A stretch of 64,000 nt of DNA, from assembly GCA_029851415.1 (NCBI GenBank), contig CM056742.1:90820748-90884747 (forward strand), read 5' to 3'. Positions 58,040-64,000 of this stretch are shown in pieces. Numbering within the stretch: position 1 is the first letter of the stretch; every line of letters starts with the position of its first letter. This DNA is from Eretmocerus hayati. Lineage: Eukaryota; Arthropoda; Insecta; Hymenoptera; Aphelinidae. Under the pieces are notes generated by a model that was not told the DNA's origin, did not search any database, and worked only from the letters and a program-made list of their open reading frames with translations. The position numbers and the translations under genes were made by a program.

Positions 58040-61000
58040 GACGCCACTGTGGGTTGTAAACTGATCCAATGGACCCGAAACTCTACAGAACCCTAGATCA
58101 AGTGATCACGTACTATCTCTGATGCCCAGAAGATTTATTTCCAGTCAGCACCCTCTCCTATCGGGCCCAAAACAGGGTGAAATCGAAATTTGAGCGGTTA
58201 CCTGCGCAGTTGTGATGCCGATGTGGGTTGTAAGTTGATCCAATGGACCCGAAACTCCACAGAACCCTAGATCAAGTAATCACGTACAATCTCTAATGCC
58301 CAGAAAATTTATTTCCAGTCAGCATCCTCGGCTATCGGGCCCAAAACAGGGCGAAATCAAGCTTTGAGCAGTTATCTGCGCAGTTGTGACGCCACTGTGG
58401 GTTGTAAGTTGATCCAATGGACCCGAAACTCCACAAAACCATGGATCAATTAGTCACGTACCATCTCTGATGCCCAGAGAATTTATTACTAGTCAGCAAC
58501 CTCGGCTATGGGGCCCAAAACAGGGCGAAATCGAGCTTTGAGCAGTTATCTGCGCAGTTATGACGCCACTGTCGGTTATAGGACAATCCAATGGACCCAA
58601 AACTCTACAGATTTCCAGATCGAAAGATCATGTACCATCGATGATGCCCAGAGGATTTATCACCAGTCAGCACCCTCGGCTACGAGGCCCGAAACAGGGA
58701 AAAATCGAGCCTTGAGCAGTTATCTGCCCAGTTATGACGGCACAGTGGGTTGGAGGATGATCCAATGGACCCGAAACTCGACACAACCTCAGATTAAGTA
58801 GACACGTACTATCTCTGATGCCCAGAAAATTTATTTCTTGTCAGCACCGTCGGCTATCGGGCCCAAAACAGGTCAAAATCAAGCTTTGAGCAGTTATCTG
58901 CGCAGTAGTTGCTACTGTGGGCTGTAAGTTGATCCAGTGGACCCGAAACTCCACGGAACCCTAGATCGAGTAGTCACGTACTATCTCTGATGCCCAGGAA
59001 ATTTTTTTCCAGTCAGCACCCTCTCCTATCGGGCCCAAAACAGGGCGAAATCAAGCTTTGAGCAGTTATCTGCGCAGTTATGACGCCACTGTGGGTTGCA
59101 AATAGTTCTGATGGACCCGAAACTCCACAAAACATTCGAACAAGTAGTCACGTACCATCTCTGATGCCCAGAGAATCTATTACTAGTCAGCACCTTCGGC
59201 TATGGGGCCCAAAATAGGGCGAAATCTAGCTTTGAGCAATTATCTGCGCAGTTATGACGCCACTGTGGGTTGTAGGACGTTCCAATGGACCCGAAACTCT
59301 GCAGAATCTTAGATCAAGTGATCATGTATCATTTATGATGCCAAGAGAATTGATGACCAGTCAGCACCCTCGGTTATGGAGCCCAAAACAGGGCAAAATC
59401 GGAATTTGAGCAGTTATCTGCGCAGTTGTGACGCCACTGTGGGTTGTAAGTTGATCCAATGGACTAGAAACTCTACAGAACCCTAGATCAAGTAATCACG
59501 TCATATTTCTGATGCCCAGAAAATTTATTTCCAGTCAGCCCCCTCGGCTATCGGGCCCAAAACAGGTCGAAATCAAGCTTTGAGCAGTTATCTGCGCAGT
59601 TATGACGCCACTGTGGGTTGTAAGTTGATCCAATGGACCCGAAACTCTACGAAACCCTAGATCGAGTAGTCACGTACTATTTCTGATGCCCAGAAAATTC
59701 ATTTCCAGGCAGCACCCTCGGTTATTCGGCCCAAAGCAGGGCGAAATCGAGCTTTGAGCAGTTATCTGCGCAGTTATGACGCCACTGTGGGTTGTAGGAC
59801 GTTCCGATGGACCCGAAACTCTGCAGAATCTTAGATCAAGTGATCATGTATCATTTGTGATGCCCAGAGAACTTATGACCAGTCAGCACCCTCGGCTATG
59901 GGGCCCAAAACAGGGCGAAATCGGATTTTGAGCAGTAATCTGCGCAGTTGTGACGCCACTGTGGGTTGTAAGTTGATCCAATGGACTCGAAACTCTACAG
60001 AACCATAGATCAAGTAATCAAGTCCTATTTCTGATGCCCAGAAGATTTATTTCCAGTCAGCCCCCTCGGCTATCGGGCCCAAAACAGGTCGAAATCAAGC
60101 TTTGAGCAGTTATCTGCGCAGTTATGACGCCACTGTGGGTTGTAAGTAGATCCAATGGACCCGAAACTCTACGAAACCCTAGATCGAGTAGTCACGTACT
60201 ATTTCTGATGCCCAGAAAATTTATTTACAGTCAGCACCCTCGGCTATTCGGCCCAAAACAGGGCGAAATCGAGCTTTGAGCAGTTATCTGCGCAGTTATG
60301 ACGCCACTGTGGGTTGTAGGATGTTCCAATGGACCCGAAACTCTACAAAATCTTCGATCAAGTGATCATGTACCATTGATGATGCCCAGAGAATTTATTG
60401 CCAGTCAGCACCCTCGGCTATGAGGCCCGAAAAAGGGAAAAATCGAGCCTTGAGCAGTTATCTGCCCAGTTATGACGCCACTGTGGGTTGGAGCATGATC
60501 CAATGGACCCGAAACTCGACAGAACCTCAGATCAAGTTGTCATGTACCATGAATGATACCCAGAGAATTCATTACCAGTCAGCACCCTCGGCTATGGGGC
60601 CCAAAACAGGGCAAAATCGAGCTTTGAATAGTTATCTGCGAAGGTATGACGCCACTGTGGGTTGTAAGTAGATCCAATGGACCCGAAACAGTACGAAACC
60701 CTAGATCGAGTAGTCACGTTCTATTTCTAATGCCCAGAACATTTATTTCCAGTCAGCACCCTCGGCTATTCGGCCCAAAACAGGGCGAAATCGAGCTTTG
60801 AGCAGTTATCTGCGCAGTTATGACGCCACTGTGTGTTGTAGGATGTTCCAATGGACCCGAAACTCTACAAAATCTTAGATCAAGTGATCCTGTACCATTG
60901 ATGGTGCCCAGAGAATTTATTACCAGTCAGCACCCTCGGCTATGGGGCCCAAAACAGGGCGAAATCGGAATTTGAGCAGTTATCTGCGCAGTTGTGACGC

Positions 61001-64000
61001 CACTGTGGGTTGTAAGTTGATCCAATGGACTCGAAACTTTACAGAAACCTAGATCAAGTAATCACGTCCTATTTCTGATGCCCAGAAAATTCATTACCAG
61101 TCAGCACCCTCGGCTATGAGGCCCGAAAAAGGGAAAAATCGAGCCTTGAGCAGTTATCTGCCCAGTTATGACGCCGCTGTGGGTTGGAGCATGATCCAAT
61201 GGACCCGAAACTCGACAGAACTTCAGATCAAGCTGTCATGTACCATGAATGATACCCAGAGGATTCATTACCAGTCAGCACCCTCGGCTATGGGGCCCAA
61301 AACAGGGCAAAATCGAGCTTTGAATAGTTATCTGCGCAGGTATGACGCCACTGTGGGTTGTAAGTTGATCCAATGGACCCGAAACTCTACAGGGTCTTAG
61401 ATCAAGTAGTTATGAACCATTCATGATGCCCAGAGAATTTATCACCAGTCAGCAACCTTGGCTATGGGGCCCAAAACAGGGCAGAATCGAGCTTTGAGCA
61501 GTTATCTGCCCAGTTATGACGCCACTGTGGGTTGTAGGAGGTTCCAATGGACCCGAAACTCTGCGGGAACTTAGATGAAGTGATCATGTACCATTGATGA
61601 TGCCCAGAGAATTCATTACCAGTCAGCATCCTCGGCTACCGGGCCCAAAACAGGGCGAAATCGTAATTTGAGCAGTTATCTGCGCAGTTGTGACGCCACT
61701 GTGGGTTGTAAACTGATCCAATGGACCCGAAACTCTACAGAACCCTGGATCAAGTGATCACGTACTATCTCTGATGCCCAGAAGATTTATTTCCAGTCAG
61801 CACACTCTCCTATCGGGCCCAAAACAGGGTGAAATCGAAATTTGAGCGGTTACCTGCGCAGTTGTGATGCCGATGTGGGTTGTAAGTTGATCCAATGGAC
61901 CCGAAACTCCACAGAACCCTAGATCAAGTAATCACGTACAATCTCTAATGCCCAGAAAATTTATTTCCAGTCAGCATCCTCGGCTATCGGGCCCAAAACA
62001 GGGCGAAATCAAGCTTTGAGCAGTTATCTGCGCAGTTGTGACGCCACTGTGGGTTGTAAGTTGATCCAATGGACCCGAAACTCCACGAAACCATAGATCA
62101 ATGAGTCACGTACCATCTCTGATGCCCAGAGAATTTATTACTAGTCAGCAACCTCGGCTATGGGGCCCAAAACAGGGCGAAATCGAGCTTTGAGCAGTTA
62201 TCTGCGCAGTTATGACGCCACTGTCGGTTATAGGACAATCCAATGGACCCAAAACTCTACAGATTTCCAGATCGAAAGATCATGTACCATCGATGATGCC
62301 CAGAGGATTTATCACCAGTCAGCACCCTCGGCTACGAGGCCCGAAACAGGGAAAAATCGAGCCTTGAGCAGTTATCTGCCCAGTTATGACGGCACAGTGG
62401 GTTGGAGGATGATCCAATGGACCCGAAACTCGACACAACCTCAGATTAAGTAGACACGTACTATCTCTGATGCCCAGAAAATTTATTTCTAGTCAGCACC
62501 GTCGGCTATCGGGCCCAAAACAGGTCAAAATCAAGCTTTGAGCAGTTATCTGCGCAGTAGTTGCTACTGTGGGCTGTAAGTTGATCCAGTGGACCCGAAA
62601 CTCTACGGAACCCTAGATCGAGTAGTCACGTACTATCTCTGATGCCCAGGAAATTTTTTTCCAGTCAGCACCCTCTCCTATCGGGCCCAAAACAGGGCGA
62701 AATCAAGCTTTGAGCAGTTATCTGCGCAGTGATGACGCCACTGTGGGTTGCAAATAGTTCTGATGGACCCGAAACTCCACAAAACATTCGAACAAGTAGT
62801 CACGTACCATCTCTGATGCCCAGAGAATTTATTACTAGTCAGCACCTTCGGCTATGGGGCCCAAAATAGGGCGAAATCTAGCTTTGAGCAATTATCTGCG
62901 CAGTTATGACGCCACTGTGGGTTGTAGGACGTTCCAATGGACCCGAAACTCTGCAGAATCTTAGATCAAGTGATCATGTATCATTTATGATGCCAAGAGA
63001 ATTGATGACCAGTCAGCACCCTCGGTCATGGAGCCCAAAACAGGGCAAAATCGGAATTTGAGCAGTTATCTGCGCAGTTGTGACGCCACTGTGGGTTGTA
63101 AGTTGATCCAATGGACTAGAAACTCTACAGAACCCTAGATCAAGTAATCACGTCCTATTTCTGATGACCAGAAAATTTATTTCCAGTCAGCCCCCTCGGC
63201 TATCGGGCCCAAAACAGGTCGAAATCAAGCTTTGAGCAGTTATCTGCGCAGTTATGACGCCACTGTGGGTTGTAAGTTGATCCAATGGACCCGAAACTCT
63301 ACAGAACCCTAGATCGAGTAGTCACGTACTATTTCTGATGCCCAGAAAATTCATTTCCAGGCAGCACCCTCGGTTATTCGGCCCAAAACAGGGCGAAATC
63401 GAGCTTTGAGCAGTTATCTGCGCAGTTATGATGCCACTGTGGGTTGTAGGACGTTCCAATGGACCCGAAACTCTGCAGAATCTTAGATCAAGTGATCATG
63501 TATCATTTATGATGCCCAGAGAACTTATGACCAGTCAGCACCCTCGGCTATGGGGCCCAAAACAGGGCGAAATCGGATTTTGAGCAGTAATCTGCGCAGT
63601 TGTGACGCCACTGTGGGTTGTAAGTTGATCCAATGGACTCGAAACTCTACAGAACCATGGATCAAGTAATCAAGTCCTATTTCTGATGCCCAGGAGATTT
63701 ATTTCCAGTCAGCCCCCTCGGCTATCGGGCCCAAAACAGGTCGAAATCAAGCTTTGAGCAGTTATCTGCGCAGTTATGACGCCACTGTGGGTTGTAAGTA
63801 GATCCAATGGACCCGAAACTCTACGAAACCCTAGATCGAGTAGTCACGTACTATTTCTGATGCCCAGAAAATTTATTTCCAGTCAGCACCCTCGGCTATT
63901 CGGCCCAAAACAGGGCGAAATCGAGCTTTGAGCAGTTATCTGCGCAGTTATGACGCCACTGTGGGTTGTAGGATGTTCCAATGGACCCGAAACTCTACAA
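58040..64000 (+). repeat. Tandem copies of a 3,652-bp (21-monomer) higher-order unit
   Basis: From about 58040 onward the sequence recurs 3,652 bases downstream almost unchanged (for example CCTGCGCAGTTGTGATGCC at 58201 and 61853; CACTGTCGGTTATAGGAC at 58568 and 62220). To the left of 58040 the offset is 3,478, one 174-bp monomer shorter, because the middle copy lacks the monomer present at 55275-55448 and 61533-61706. Confidence 0.85.

Larger units (their letters stand above)
51530..64000 (+). repeat. Satellite DNA array, 174-bp monomer, about 70 copies, higher-order organised
   Basis: GACGCCACTGTGGGTTG and CAATGGACCCGAAACTC recur every 174 bases (for example 51781, 51955, 52130, 52305). 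The array begins with a decayed unit near 51530 and runs past the window end. Monomers differ by up to about 20% by eye, but sets of neighbouring monomers recur in the same order, showing higher-order repeats: distance 2,086 (12 monomers), 2,780 (16), 3,478 (20) and 3,652 (21). Because 174 is 3 x 58, short open frames recur with the repeat (97-codon frames beginning MGPKTGRNRALSSYLRSYD) but they are not genes. Confidence 0.95.

Noticed and set aside
53816..62453. Recurring 94-97 codon open frames in the satellite (MGPKTGRNRALSSYLRSYD..., MRPEKGKNRALSSYLPSYD...)
   Set aside because: The monomer is 174 bp, a multiple of three, so any open stretch recurs automatically. There is no conserved start context, the frames are limited to two monomers, and no domain is seen.
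51530..64000. Direct repeats resembling a CRISPR array
   Set aside because: The repeats are contiguous 174-bp monomers without unique spacers, in a eukaryotic transposon-rich context.
51530..64000. CENP-B box-like motif in the satellite
   Set aside because: CTCGGCTATCGGG superficially recalls the box but the spacing is 13 bases rather than 15 and key positions differ. Not supported.

Overview
The window looks like transposon- and satellite-rich, gene-poor chromatin from an animal genome, most likely an arthropod and plausibly an insect. The grounds are BEL/Pao retrotransposons, a Tc1/mariner-type DD38E transposon, Jockey/CR1-like and R1-like LINE remnants, many fold-back MITEs and a long tandem satellite. 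The species is not identifiable. I found no convincing host protein-coding gene and no rRNA or tRNA gene. Every long coding region belongs to a mobile element.

Bases 1-13428 are a nested stack. An old, stop-riddled BEL/Pao element (gag, zinc knuckles, protease, reverse transcriptase, RNase H, integrase, in order) has been entered three times: by an Intruder-like DD38E transposon with an open transposase (133-2565, TA duplication) in gag; by a second, young BEL/Pao element (4776-10696, 396-bp LTRs, 5-bp duplication GGCCG) in the reverse transcriptase; and by a MITE (12278-12605) in the integrase. A relative of that MITE lies at 14959-15297 and a double hairpin at 15560-15938.

Bases 15972-33314 are the most interesting object: a 17.3-kb element bounded by about 4-kb inverted arms. 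Each arm starts with TTAGCAGTGAACG, is flanked by TA, and carries a satellite-like array of about 155-bp units dense in GTTGC/GCAAC motifs, a fold-back module, and a two-copy tandem duplication. Between the arms lies one long open gene (26379-28706) for a CACTA/Plavaka-like transposase. The layout (transposase between long TIRs with subterminal repeat arrays) suggests one giant cut-and-paste DNA transposon.

Bases 33317-50940 are gene-poor with scattered small elements: fold-backs (35818-36093; 36162-37400 with a smaller one inside it), a TA-flanked TIR element (39383-40178), a broken Jockey/CR1-like LINE on the minus strand (about 40190-43720), a minisatellite with 36-bp and 21-bp units (44975-45665), a TTAA-flanked piggyBac-like MITE (45792-46045), an R1-like reverse transcriptase fragment on the minus strand (46555-47380) and a degenerate four-copy tandem repeat (47640-48325).

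From about 51530 to the window end is one satellite array with a 174-bp monomer, roughly 70 copies, showing higher-order structure (blocks of 12, 16, 20 and 21 monomers, marked by a 172-bp variant). Together with the nested insertions, this suggests pericentromeric or other heterochromatin.
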